From assembly GCA_029225565.1 (NCBI GenBank), contig JAQXWS010000013.1, positions 1-49,526 of the forward strand: DNA of 49,526 nt, written 5' to 3'. The stretch comes from Eubacteriales bacterium. Lineage in GTDB: Bacteria > Bacillota > Clostridia > Oscillospirales > Acutalibacteraceae. Both the position numbers and the translations under genes were made by a program. The notes under the pieces were generated by a model, which saw only the letters and a list, made by a program, of their open reading frames with translations, had not been told where the DNA came from and did not search any database. This document shows, piece by piece, positions 24,751 through 32,992 of the stretch. Position 1 is the stretch's first letter. Each line of letters begins with the position of its first letter.

Positions 24751-24931
24751 GTGCATCTCGACAACCAAAGACTCAAATAACCCGAACAACTTACTATTAA
24801 GGGATTCAACCTCCCGATGTGGGTATGCAGACCTCCCTGCCCTGCAGGATGTTGGGAGCACAAAGCATTGGGGATGAAACCCACCTGCCTTTAAACAGCA
24901 GGTTATCTTCGGTCTTTGGCGGATGTGCGGA
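24751..24931 (+). ncRNA. ssrS: 6S RNA
   Basis: 6S RNA mimics an open promoter and sequesters housekeeping RNA polymerase. The architecture is seen directly. The closing stem pairs GTGCATC (24751-24757) with GATGTGC (24922-24928), then CCAAAGAC with GTCTTTGG, then ATAACC with GGTTAT, separated by small internal loops. A large central bubble follows, with the short 3'-side hairpin CTGC-CTTTAAACA-GCAG, and a long apical arm (GTGGGT/ACCCAC, ATGC/GCAT, CTCCC/GGGAG). The roughly 180-nt length is right. A promoter starts it at the stem base and a hairpin terminator follows. Homology rests on structure, not on a covariance search. Confidence 0.82.
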
Positions 24932-24943
24932 TTTGACAAAATT

Positions 24944-24969
24944 AAACCTCGTGAGTAATCACGAGGTTT
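24944..24969. terminator. Terminator between 6S RNA and the epimerase gene
   Basis: AAACCTCGTG and CACGAGGTTT form a 10-bp stem around AGTAAT. It lies 13 bases past the 6S closing stem on the plus strand and 21 bases past the epimerase stop on the minus strand, so it can serve both converging units. Confidence 0.75.
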
Positions 24970-24989
24970 TGCTATTATGTATAGTTTGT

Positions 24990-26009
24990 TTATTCGCCCT
25001 TCATCTCAAGAAGCTGCTCCTTGCCCTCAAAAGAAGCCTTGGAGAGCTTGATGGAATCAAAGATTGCAGCCTCAATGTCGTCAGGTGTGCAACCAAGCTC
25101 CTTTGTGTCATCGGTGGGGATGAACAAATTCATGCCCATGATGTCAGCAAGTCCTACAGGGTCGATACCGGACTCAACATTACGCTTTGCATAATCCTTT
25201 CTCATAACAAGACCGAAAGCCTGGAATGTCCACTTTGGTACATCAACAATTTTTCTGTCTTCGATACCGTCCATAGCGCGATATACAATTTTTAGGAATT
25301 CTCTCCAAGTGAGGTTGTAGCAGGAAATTCCATATGCTCTTGCACCCTTAACCTGCTCAGCTGCACCTACAATTGCCTCACCTACCTGGCGAACAGTAAG
25401 CATTGCGGTACCGCCTGCCGGATACATTGTGAACGGCATTTTCTCAAATCTCTGTAGCTGTTCAATAAGGATAACCCATACAGGCCTGCGTCCCGGCTGT
25501 GTACCAAAGATGTACGGCAGCTCCAGTACACCAACACCCATATTCTCGTCAGCGTATTTGAATGCAACCTCTTCCTGGTCAATTCTGGATTTGATATAAG
25601 GATGCTTTTCGCAAAGCTTCATATCGGGACGCTGTTTAGCGAGCCAAGCAAAATATGAACCGAGAACTACACAACGCTTAACGCCGCACTTCTTAGCCAT
25701 AGCAAGGCATCTGTCAACAGGGTCGATATTATACTTCTTGTATGCCTCATATACAGGATGTGGGAACTCAACTCTCTCGTCAACACCGGCAGCATATACA
25801 AAAGCGTCAACTCCTGTCATTGCCTGCTCAAGCTCCTCGTCGGTAAGCTCAAGGAAATTACCAAAGCTAATTTCCATTTCCTCAGGAATAGGAGCACCTA
25901 CCGGCAATGGCGGCAATGCAATCGTCTTAACCTTATGACCTCTGTCAATGAAGATTTGCGCAGCTGCTGAACCCAGAAGACCGGTTCCGCCAAAAATAAG
26001 TACATTCAT
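24990..26009 (-). CDS. NAD(P)-dependent epimerase/dehydratase-like (extended SDR) protein
   Basis: An extended short-chain dehydrogenase/reductase of 339 residues. The dinucleotide motif GGTGLLGS opens the protein, and VDAFVYAAGVDER is the second conserved strand. The usual Y-x3-K catalytic pair is not obvious; the corresponding region has YFAWLAKQRP, so the reaction may be atypical. The substrate cannot be read. GGAGG lies eight bases before the ATG at 26009. The gene is a single transcription unit with its own promoter and terminator. Confidence 0.75.
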   Translation of the reverse strand: MNVLIFGGTGLLGSAAAQIFIDRGHKVKTIALPPLPVGAPIPEEMEISFGNFLELTDEELEQAMTGVDAFVYAAGVDERVEFPHPVYEAYKKYNIDPVDRCLAMAKKCGVKRCVVLGSYFAWLAKQRPDMKLCEKHPYIKSRIDQEEVAFKYADENMGVGVLELPYIFGTQPGRRPVWVILIEQLQRFEKMPFTMYPAGGTAMLTVRQVGEAIVGAAEQVKGARAYGISCYNLTWREFLKIVYRAMDGIEDRKIVDVPKWTFQAFGLVMRKDYAKRNVESGIDPVGLADIMGMNLFIPTDDTKELGCTPDDIEAAIFDSIKLSKASFEGKEQLLEMKGE

Positions 26010-26041
26010 CGAAATAAACCTCCAAAATAAACATTTTATTA

Positions 26042-26070
26042 ATTGTATCACAATATTCAAAAATCGTCAA
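26042..26070 (-). promoter_or_regulatory. Promoter of the epimerase gene
   Basis: TTGACG (26065-26070) and TACAAT (26042-26047) are 17 bp apart on the minus strand, 33 bp before the start codon. Confidence 0.75.
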
Positions 26071-26128
26071 TATAATTGTAACAAAATCATTCGAGTATCA
26101 ACAAAATATCTATACAAAACATACAATA

Positions 26129-26154
26129 AGCGGCACTTCAAAAGAAGCGCCGCT
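26129..26154 (-). terminator. Terminator of the carboxyltransferase operon
   Basis: AGCGGC/GCCGCT plus an inner CTT/AAG stem forms a hairpin five bases past the stop of the 5S-like subunit. The downstream minus-strand tail is T-rich but interrupted. Confidence 0.65.
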
Positions 26155-26159
26155 ATGAT

Positions 26160-27557
26160 TTACACCGGATGTACCTTTGTGTCTATATCGTCGTGTTTGC
26201 CGTCAAGATTATATTTTGCATCTCTTCTCTTTTCAAAGAACTTAACCGCAACCTGTCCGAACTGAGCGTATGACAGAATATCCTCTTCCTGCTCATAAAA
26301 CTCAGCAATTTCGTTTTTGAAATCATCAATCTTATCTGTAAGAAGGTCGGCAGGACGACAGGAAATAATATCTTCGTCTCCGCAAATTTTCTTTTGGAAT
26401 TCAGGGTCGATAGGACATGGACATTTGCCGTACTTTCCGGCAACCATATCCTTAAACTCCTTTGTTACCATCTTGTATCTCTCGCCCATAATTACATTGA
26501 ATACAGCCTGTGTACCCACAATCTGGGATGTAGGAGTAACAAGAGGCGGGTATCCGGAATCCTCACGAACTCTCGGAACCTCGGCAAGAACTTCCTCAAG
26601 CTTGTCTTCCTTGCCTGCTTGCTTGAGCTGACTGTTAAGGTTGGACAGCATACCGCCGGGAACCTGATACAAAAGAGTGTTTGCATCTACGCCCAACATC
26701 TTCGGGTCCAGCAAGCCGTTGTCAAGATATTTTTGGCGAAGGGGTGCAAAGAAGTTTCTTATTTCAGTAAGTTGCTTGATGTCAAGGCCTGTGTCGTACT
26801 CTGTTCCCTGCAATGCTGCAACCATGGATTCTGTTGCAGGATGGGATGTACCCATCGCAAGAGGAGACATTGCTGTATCGATTACATCTACTCCGGCTTC
26901 GATTCCCTTCATCAGTACCATCGATGCAAGTCCGCTGGTGTAATGAGTATGAAGCTGAATTGGTATCTTAACTGTTTCCTTCAATGCTTTGACAAGGTCA
27001 TAAGTTCCGTATGGAGTAAGAAGGCCTGCCATATCCTTGATACAAATTGAATTTGCACCTGCATCCTCAAGCTGCTTAGCATAATTGCAATAGTAATCAA
27101 TATCGAATACCGGACCGGTGGTGTAAGAAATAGCTGCCTGAACATGACCGCCGTATTTGTTGGCTGCATTAATAGCTGTCTGCAAATTTCTTACATCGTT
27201 GAGGGCGTCAAAAATACGCAGAATATCAATTCCGTTATCAATACTCTTTTTTACAAAATAATCGACAACCTCATCACTATAATGACGATATCCAAGCATA
27301 TTCTGTCCTCTAAAGAGCATTTGCAATTTTGTGTTAGGGCATTTCTCTCTTATCAAGCGTAATCTCTGCCACGGGTCCTCATTCAAAAAGCGAAGACAGC
27401 TGTCAAATGTTGCACCGCCCCAGCACTCAAGAGAATGGTAGCCGACCTTGTCCATCTTATCCAGAATATCAACAAATTCGTCAGTTCTCATTCTGGTAGC
27501 AATAAGTGACTGATGGGCGTCTCTTAATACTGTTTCTGTAATTCCGATTTTTGCCAT
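26160..27557 (-). CDS. Biotin-dependent carboxyltransferase 5S/alpha subunit (OadA/pyruvate carboxylase B-like)
   Basis: A pyruvate/oxaloacetate carboxyltransferase barrel that moves CO2 between carboxybiotin and an oxoacid. It starts ITETVLRDAHQSLIATRMRT, contains RIFDALND, the metal-binding LHTHYTSG and CIKDMAGLL, whose Lys is carbamylated in homologues, and a C-terminal conserved carboxylase domain. The 465-residue length fits transcarboxylase 5S or OadA without a fused biotin domain. The biotin carrier is the neighbouring gene. It could serve an oxaloacetate decarboxylase pump or a transcarboxylase; no beta (membrane pump) subunit is in the window. Confidence 0.88.
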   Translation of the reverse strand: MAKIGITETVLRDAHQSLIATRMRTDEFVDILDKMDKVGYHSLECWGGATFDSCLRFLNEDPWQRLRLIREKCPNTKLQMLFRGQNMLGYRHYSDEVVDYFVKKSIDNGIDILRIFDALNDVRNLQTAINAANKYGGHVQAAISYTTGPVFDIDYYCNYAKQLEDAGANSICIKDMAGLLTPYGTYDLVKALKETVKIPIQLHTHYTSGLASMVLMKGIEAGVDVIDTAMSPLAMGTSHPATESMVAALQGTEYDTGLDIKQLTEIRNFFAPLRQKYLDNGLLDPKMLGVDANTLLYQVPGGMLSNLNSQLKQAGKEDKLEEVLAEVPRVREDSGYPPLVTPTSQIVGTQAVFNVIMGERYKMVTKEFKDMVAGKYGKCPCPIDPEFQKKICGDEDIISCRPADLLTDKIDDFKNEIAEFYEQEEDILSYAQFGQVAVKFFEKRRDAKYNLDGKHDDIDTKVHPV

Positions 27558-27568
27558 AGCGATACCTC

Positions 27569-27946
27569 TTAGCCTAAAGTAATTAGGGTCTGACCTGCTT
27601 CTACCGAGTCGCCCTTAGATACATTGATTGATGCAACAGTACCATCCTGGGGAGCAACAATCTCGTTCTCCATTTTCATAGCCTCGAGAATAACAAGCAC
27701 ATCACCTGACTTAACGCTTGCGCCGTTAGCAACCTTTACATCAAGGATATTACCGGGCATTGGAGCGTCAACAGGAACACCGCCTGCCGTTGCCGGTGCA
27801 GCCTTTGGTGCAGGGGCTGCAGCAGGAGCCGGAGCAGCTGCCTGAGGTGCAGGAGTAGGTGCTGCAGTTACGGGAGAGGATGATGTTCCCTCCTCAACTG
27901 TTACATTATATGGTGTGCCGTTAACAGTAATTGTATAATTCTTCAT
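27569..27946 (-). CDS. Biotin carboxyl carrier protein (1.3S/gamma-type)
   Basis: A 125-residue carrier with a short N-terminal strand region, an Ala/Pro-rich flexible linker (about 27-55) and a C-terminal biotinyl domain whose acceptor lysine is K91 in EAMKMEN. It carries CO2 between the two carboxyltransferase subunits. The gene lies 11 bases from the 5S-like gene and 18 from the 12S-like gene. Confidence 0.93.
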   Translation of the reverse strand: MKNYTITVNGTPYNVTVEEGTSSSPVTAAPTPAPQAAAPAPAAAPAPKAAPATAGGVPVDAPMPGNILDVKVANGASVKSGDVLVILEAMKMENEIVAPQDGTVASINVSKGDSVEAGQTLITLG

Positions 27947-27964
27947 ATCTATATATCCTCCTAA

Positions 27965-29281
27965 TTATTTAACAGAATGTTTTCTTGCAATTGTGGTTTC
28001 CCTTTTGCTGTAAAGCATTTCAAGAGCAGCAATTATCTTGCTTCTTGTGTCGGCAGCGGCAAATATATCATCAACTGCACCACAAGCGGCGGCAGAAAAT
28101 GCACTACCGATAGTATCTTTGTATTCAGCCTCCAGCGTAGCTCTGTCTTCACCTGCTGAAAGTCTGTCGTTGTATAAAAATGCAACAGCACTGTCAACAT
28201 CCAAAGGCGATGTCACAGCATTGTCCCAAGCCAGAGTCAGGTCTGCGTTTGCGCCCTTGCCGGCAAGAATAATATATGCAGTACCTATGCTTTGGCCTGT
28301 AATAAGAGAAATTTTTGGACAAGTAGCAGTAGCGTAAGCTGATGTGAGCTTTGTAGCAGCTACCAAGGTCTGCGCCTCATTATCCTTGATTACTCCGTCT
28401 GCATTTGCAATGGTAATAATCGGCAGATTGTATGCGTCACATAGCTTTATAATAGCCTCTGCCTTGTATGCACACTTGGGGCAAATCGCGTTACCGTCAA
28501 ATGCGACAAAACCTACAGTAGTGCCGTTAACTGTTGCAAGAGCAGTAATCAGGTTGCTACCGTAATTCTCTTTTATTTCAATAACTGACCCTGCATCGGC
28601 AATAGCATCAACAATTTCCTTTGCATCGGCACCGACGCAAGGCACTGTATCCGGAGCCGAAAAATCCAATACCGGCGCAATGGAAATATTGTTTTCCGGT
28701 AACATGGCAATAATACTCTTGGCAGAAGAAATTGCAGAATCAATGTCATCTGCGACTATATCAACAACTCCTGCCCGGGCAGATTCTTCAACAGTAGTGT
28801 CGCTTGGGCAAGAAATGTAAAAGTCAGCGTCCTTTACGGCAACCACAACATCCGCCATATTTGCAATCAAGGCTGATGTGCCAAGACATGCGCCTGCAAT
28901 CACGGAAATCTGAGGAACAACACCGGAAATTGATGTAGATGCCTTTACAATCTCGCCGTAAGCCGACAAAGCCTCAAATCCCTCTGTCAGCATAACGCCG
29001 TTGGAATCATAGATACCGATTACAGGATATCCGGTCTTAACGGCCATATCGTATATTTTTTTTAGCTTTGCACATTGTGCAACGGTAATAGCGCCGTTAT
29101 TCACCTCAACATTTTGTGAAAAGGCATAGCAGGGAGCACCGTTTACATAACCAAAGCCTGCCACAACTTCAGTATCGCCGTTCTTTGACTTGGCGAAACT
29201 GTCTATCTCTGTAAAAACGCCGTTGTCATAGAGCTTAACGAGCCTTGAATAGGCCTCAGTATTAACAACTGAATTGTCCAT
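27965..29281 (-). CDS. Divergent acyl-CoA carboxyltransferase-like (12S/MmdA-like) subunit
   Basis: A crotonase-fold carboxyltransferase with two similar halves. The N-half shows VVAGFGYVNGAPCYAFSQN, GYPVIGIYDSNGVMLTEGFEALSAYGEI and SGVVPQISVIAGACLGTSAL, which align with MmdA segments; the C-half shows FDGNAICPKCAYKAEAIIKLCDAYNLPIITIANADG. At 438 residues it is about 70 shorter than usual MmdA/12S proteins, and the loop usually reading GPCAGGA is GACLGTS. It should accept or donate CO2 with a CoA ester, but the active-site changes leave the substrate open. It heads the operon. Confidence 0.78.
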   Translation of the reverse strand: MDNSVVNTEAYSRLVKLYDNGVFTEIDSFAKSKNGDTEVVAGFGYVNGAPCYAFSQNVEVNNGAITVAQCAKLKKIYDMAVKTGYPVIGIYDSNGVMLTEGFEALSAYGEIVKASTSISGVVPQISVIAGACLGTSALIANMADVVVAVKDADFYISCPSDTTVEESARAGVVDIVADDIDSAISSAKSIIAMLPENNISIAPVLDFSAPDTVPCVGADAKEIVDAIADAGSVIEIKENYGSNLITALATVNGTTVGFVAFDGNAICPKCAYKAEAIIKLCDAYNLPIITIANADGVIKDNEAQTLVAATKLTSAYATATCPKISLITGQSIGTAYIILAGKGANADLTLAWDNAVTSPLDVDSAVAFLYNDRLSAGEDRATLEAEYKDTIGSAFSAAACGAVDDIFAAADTRSKIIAALEMLYSKRETTIARKHSVK

Positions 29282-29347
29282 TTTTTATCCTCCTTGTCAT
29301 TGAAATATTGGGCAAATTTGTGAATTGTCCAAATATTCCTATTTTAA

Positions 29348-29376
29348 ATAATACCACTATTTAACAGCAATATCAA
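29348..29376 (-). promoter_or_regulatory. Promoter of the carboxyltransferase operon
   Basis: TTGATA (29371-29376) and TATTAT (29348-29353), 17 bp apart on the minus strand, lie about 65 bp before the first gene. Confidence 0.75.
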
Positions 29377-29400
29377 TAATTAATTTATAAAATTATAAAA

Positions 29401-29419
29401 GGCGTGACCAAATCACGCC
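29401..29419 (-). terminator. Terminator after rluB
   Basis: GGCGTGA pairs with TCACGCC around CCAAA, six bases past the rluB stop, and the minus-strand tail is TTTTATAATTTT. Confidence 0.8.
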
Positions 29420-29425
29420 CAATAA

Positions 29426-30157
29426 TCAATGTCCGGCAGAACGCAAAAGCTTTTTTACCTCTAATTCTGTCAGTTCTCTATACTTACCTTGTGGCAATAC
29501 ACCCAATTTCAGCGAGCCGATGGCCTGCCTTTTAAGTCTGGCTACCTCAAGACCCTGTGACTCACACATCTTTCTGATTTCTCTATTTCTTCCCTCATGA
29601 AGAATGAACTCTAAAACAACTCTGTTTTCCTCTTCTACCAACACGGTGACTTCTGCAGGCGCAGTCATTCTGCCGTCAATTTCTATCCCGTTTCGCAAAT
29701 TATAAAGAATCTCGTCATTTACGGCAGGTCTTACGGTAACTCTATACACCTTTGAAAAGCCTTTTGACGGATGAGTAATACTGTTTGTAAAAGACCCGTC
29801 ATTAGTTAGCAGCAATAAGCCTTCGCTATCCTTGTCCAATCTGCCGACGGGATACACTCGCTCCTCTACATCGGGTATCAAATCCATAACCGTCTTTCGG
29901 TCATACTCATCGGATACGGTAACAACATATCCTCTGGGCTTGTTTAACATAAGATATACCATATTTCTGTTTTTTTGCGCAGTTATTTTTTGTTTGCCGA
30001 CGGTTACCAAATCCTTACGAGGATTGATTTTTTGACCTATAACAGCAATATGACCGTTAACCTTTACCTTTCCTGCACGGATTAGGTCTTCGCTTTTTCT
30101 ACGGGATGCCACTCCCTGCTCTGCAAGAAATTTTTGTAATCTAACTTCATTGGGCAT
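29426..30157 (-). CDS. rluB: 23S rRNA pseudouridine synthase (RluB/RsuA family)
   Basis: An RNA pseudouridine synthase of 243 residues. The N-terminal S4 domain (RLQKFLAEQGVASRRKSEDLI) binds RNA, and the catalytic Asp is in GRLDKDSEGLLLLTNDG. The C-terminal RNREIRKMCE motif is present. Whether it modifies 23S (RluB) or 16S rRNA (RsuA) cannot be fixed from sequence alone; the scpA-scpB neighbourhood is typical of rluB in Firmicutes. It overlaps dacF by 11 bases. Confidence 0.88.
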   Translation of the reverse strand: MPNEVRLQKFLAEQGVASRRKSEDLIRAGKVKVNGHIAVIGQKINPRKDLVTVGKQKITAQKNRNMVYLMLNKPRGYVVTVSDEYDRKTVMDLIPDVEERVYPVGRLDKDSEGLLLLTNDGSFTNSITHPSKGFSKVYRVTVRPAVNDEILYNLRNGIEIDGRMTAPAEVTVLVEEENRVVLEFILHEGRNREIRKMCESQGLEVARLKRQAIGSLKLGVLPQGKYRELTELEVKKLLRSAGH

Positions 30158-31202
30158 AGTATTGTGCCTCCTCCTCGGCAGTAATCACTACTGTCATAAT
30201 GTACTTATTACCACTGTAAATAACAGCCTTACCGACTCTGTCACCAACCTTGACAGGAGCATACAATATCGGGTAATAGCAATACTTAATATCTATACTA
30301 TCTATGGTCGCTAAATCGTATTTGCATTTTGCAATTATGCTGTTTGTATTACCTCCGACAACAGCAATAGAAAACTCTTTTTGTTCTGCTGAATTAATAT
30401 ATTTTCTCTTTGCAAATTCAACAAGCGCTTTATGGTCCTGCCAGTCCTGTGGGTCATTGAGGGTGACAACGATAATCACATTATTCTTGTATTTATATGC
30501 ACTTACAAGGCACCGACCTGCTTTGTTGGTAAACCCTGTCTTCAAACCTATGTATGATGAATCGTAGGATAATAATTTATTGTGATTAAATAACTTTTGT
30601 TTGCTTCCGTTTACGGTAATATAGGCAGATTGCCGGGACGAAATTGATACCATTATCTTGTTCTTGACGGCCTCTGCAGCCAATAAAGCCATATCATAAG
30701 CGGTAGAGTGATGGTTGCCAATATCTAAGCCTGACGCAGACCTGAACTCTGTGTTTTTCATACCAAGCTCAACAGCTCTGCGATTCATAATATGACAAAA
30801 TTTTTCTTCACTTCCGGCAAGAAAGACAGCAATGCTTTTTGCCGCATCATTACCCGATGCCAGCATTGCACCCTGGACAAGATCATAAAGGCTGATACTG
30901 TCCCCTGCTTTTAGATATATCATTGTACCCTCTACAGATTCAAGCATGGACTTGTTAATCTTGACAATTTTGTCCAGCTTTCCGCTTTCACAGGCTAACA
31001 AACAAGTCATTATCTTTGTGGTCGAAGCAATGGGCAAAGTATTGTCCTTTGATTTTTCGTAAAAAACATATCTCGTTGCGCTATCCATTGCAACAGCACT
31101 CTTTGCACTTGTTTGCGGCTGTAGGGATGATATAGTCGGCACAGTTATTACCAAAGTGAATAATATAGACAAAAATTTATTAAACAAAACAATCACCTGC
31201 AT
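30147..31202 (-). CDS. dacF: D-alanyl-D-alanine carboxypeptidase (DacF/S11 family)
   Basis: A low-molecular-weight penicillin-binding protein that trims the terminal D-Ala of peptidoglycan stem peptides. The S11 motifs are S60-TTK63, S116-GN and KTGFT. An N-terminal signal/anchor segment (about 9-27) exports it. The annotated ATG has no ribosome site and lies in the 3' arm of an 11-bp inverted repeat; a TTG at codon 6, five bases after AGGTGA, is an alternative start giving MFNKFLSILF. The neighbourhood (ytfJ, DUF2953, scpA/B) matches the sporulation-linked dacF region of Firmicutes. Confidence 0.88.
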   Translation of the reverse strand: MQVIVLFNKFLSILFTLVITVPTISSLQPQTSAKSAVAMDSATRYVFYEKSKDNTLPIASTTKIMTCLLACESGKLDKIVKINKSMLESVEGTMIYLKAGDSISLYDLVQGAMLASGNDAAKSIAVFLAGSEEKFCHIMNRRAVELGMKNTEFRSASGLDIGNHHSTAYDMALLAAEAVKNKIMVSISSRQSAYITVNGSKQKLFNHNKLLSYDSSYIGLKTGFTNKAGRCLVSAYKYKNNVIIVVTLNDPQDWQDHKALVEFAKRKYINSAEQKEFSIAVVGGNTNSIIAKCKYDLATIDSIDIKYCYYPILYAPVKVGDRVGKAVIYSGNKYIMTVVITAEEEAQYYAQ

Positions 31203-31227
31203 AATACAAACAATTATATGCAGGTGA
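31193..31227 (-). promoter_or_regulatory. Inverted repeat over the dacF start region
   Basis: TCACCTGCATA and TATGCAGGTGA (31193-31203 with 31217-31227) form an 11-bp perfect stem with a 13-base loop. The minus-strand 3' arm holds the dacF ATG and the only AGGTGA ribosome-site candidate, then TTGTTTTGTTT follows. It can act as a terminator of ytfJ transcripts, as a ribosome-site mask for dacF, or both. Confidence 0.7.
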
Positions 31228-31241
31228 ATATTGCAATATTA

Positions 31242-31637
31242 TTACTCGGACTTTACCTCCGGAGCACTCTCACTGTTCTTTGTGTTTACAAGCTCGCTAA
31301 CCTTGTCAATAAGCTCAGGAATCATAGAAATTGCACGGTCAGCAGATGATGTGTAGTTATCAATTTGCATCAATCTAACCTTTTCGTCCTGGATGACGAT
31401 AAATGCAACAGGTGTGATAGAAATACCGCCGCCTCCTGCACCGCCAAAAAGCTCTGCATTCTGCTTTGACGGAAGGTCTGTACCTCCGGATGTAAAGCCG
31501 TAGGACACCTTGGATACAGGAATAAGAGTGGTCTTACCTGTGGTTATTGGCTCGCCGATGATTGTGGATACATCAACCATCTCGCGCATCTTTTCCAGTG
31601 TGCTTTCCATTATTCTGTTAACTGGAGTCTCTTTCAT
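31242..31637 (-). CDS. ytfJ: GerW/YtfJ-family sporulation protein
   Basis: A 131-residue protein of the GerW (YtfJ) family. In B. subtilis it is made in sporulating cells and affects germination. The pattern IIGEPITTGKTTLIPVSKVSYGF, then a Gly-rich GGAGGGG loop and PVAFIVI, is diagnostic. It follows a DUF2953 protein as usual in Firmicutes and supports the inference that the organism forms spores. Confidence 0.9.
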   Translation of the reverse strand: MKETPVNRIMESTLEKMREMVDVSTIIGEPITTGKTTLIPVSKVSYGFTSGGTDLPSKQNAELFGGAGGGGISITPVAFIVIQDEKVRLMQIDNYTSSADRAISMIPELIDKVSELVNTKNSESAPEVKSE

Positions 31638-31654
31638 AATTATATCCCCCTAAA

Positions 31655-32356
31655 TTATTTATTCTTTATAAAATTAACTAAAAATACTTTTCCGGCTTTA
31701 AGCGCTACCTTAAGTAGTAATGCCACATTGATACCGGCAATCAACTGAAAACCGTATTCTGTTTTATCAGCAATGAAATCAGGCTGAACATAATCATCGT
31801 ATTGGTCAACCTTCATTCCATTGAGAATAACGCCCTTGATTGGATAATAGATGCCGCATATATGTCCGTAAGATTTTGCACAATCGGCAGCATCATATCC
31901 TGCAACTATTATTTTAACATATAATGAGTAAATATGCAAACCCTTAAATAAAGTTAATCCGGCAGTATTCACGGTTTCTATCAAATTACTGATAAGTAAC
32001 ATAATGCCAACCATACCTTCTTCATCCCAAAGTTTTTTGATATAGTTGGGTTTTGATGGCTTTTCTGTAACATTATCCTGTGTGGATTCTTGTGAATTAA
32101 CGGTAATTTCATCAGCACTTTCTGCTTTTGCTTCCGTCTTTTCTTCTTTTAATTCTTCAGCGGCTTCGGCTGCAGCTTTTTCCGGGAAAAGAATAAAATT
32201 AAGAACCTTTGACAAGGATACCTCCCGTTCGATAAAAGCGACTCTGACTCGGGTGGTCCACTTGTCATCGTACACAATATTAACTTCGGCGGACAGAGAA
32301 AGAATAATTGCAAGGATTACTATGAGTACTGCTAATATTATCAAAAATACTTTCAT
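31655..32356 (-). CDS. DUF2953 domain membrane protein
   Basis: A 233-residue protein with an N-terminal transmembrane helix (2-24), a charged Glu/Lys-rich insert (about 60-105) and the C-terminal DUF2953 part (CGIYYPIKGVILNGMKV onwards). The family is found in endospore formers beside ytfJ; its biochemical role is unknown. The ATG follows the scpB stop directly (TAAATG), so translation is coupled. Confidence 0.8.
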   Translation of the reverse strand: MKVFLIILAVLIVILAIILSLSAEVNIVYDDKWTTRVRVAFIEREVSLSKVLNFILFPEKAAAEAAEELKEEKTEAKAESADEITVNSQESTQDNVTEKPSKPNYIKKLWDEEGMVGIMLLISNLIETVNTAGLTLFKGLHIYSLYVKIIVAGYDAADCAKSYGHICGIYYPIKGVILNGMKVDQYDDYVQPDFIADKTEYGFQLIAGINVALLLKVALKAGKVFLVNFIKNK

Positions 32357-32992
32357 TTATTCCTCCTCTGCAATATGTGATATTTCATTCTCTTTTTTTA
32401 TCTCATTTTCATTCTTGACATCTTTTTCGTCAAACAGGGATGTTTGGGTATCATCCTTTGTTATTTGTTCAATTTCTTCCGTCTTGGGTAACTCAGGCAA
32501 ATCATCAAGAGAGTTAAGAGAAAAGCATCTTAAAAACCTATCCGTTGTGCCGTAAATCAAAGGGCGGCCCGGAAGGTCGAGTCTTCCCTTTTCTTCTATC
32601 AACCCCTTTTGTATAAGAGAAGAAATTGTGCCGGAACAGTCAACACCTCTGACCTGGTCAATAAAAGACCTTGTAACAGTCTTGTTGTAGGCAACGATTG
32701 CTAATACCTCAAAAGCGGCGTTACTGAGAGGTGTATTCTTTTTTATTTCCATCAATTTGCGTACAGGCTCGTTGTAAATTTCCCGAGTGCAAAGCTGGTA
32801 CTTGTTGTCAATTCTAATGAGCATAAGACCGGATTCGCGCTCATCATACATAGCTCCCAAATGACCCAGCAACATCTCTATGGTATCAATATCAACATCC
32901 AATACCTCGCTGAGCTTTGAGGCCTCTATAGGGTCACCGGCAGTAAATAGCATTGCCTCAAGTGTTGATATCAGGTTGTCAGTTTTGCTCAA
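32357..32992 (-). CDS. scpB: Segregation and condensation protein B
   Basis: The winged-helix kleisin-binding partner of the SMC complex. The 211-residue product has two winged helices, with EAMLFTAGDPIEASKL at the start and LPGRPLIYGTTDRFLRCFSL in the second; a charged tail (about 175-211) is disordered-looking. It overlaps scpA by 14 bases. Confidence 0.95.
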   Translation of the reverse strand: MSKTDNLISTLEAMLFTAGDPIEASKLSEVLDVDIDTIEMLLGHLGAMYDERESGLMLIRIDNKYQLCTREIYNEPVRKLMEIKKNTPLSNAAFEVLAIVAYNKTVTRSFIDQVRGVDCSGTISSLIQKGLIEEKGRLDLPGRPLIYGTTDRFLRCFSLNSLDDLPELPKTEEIEQITKDDTQTSLFDEKDVKNENEIKKENEISHIAEEE

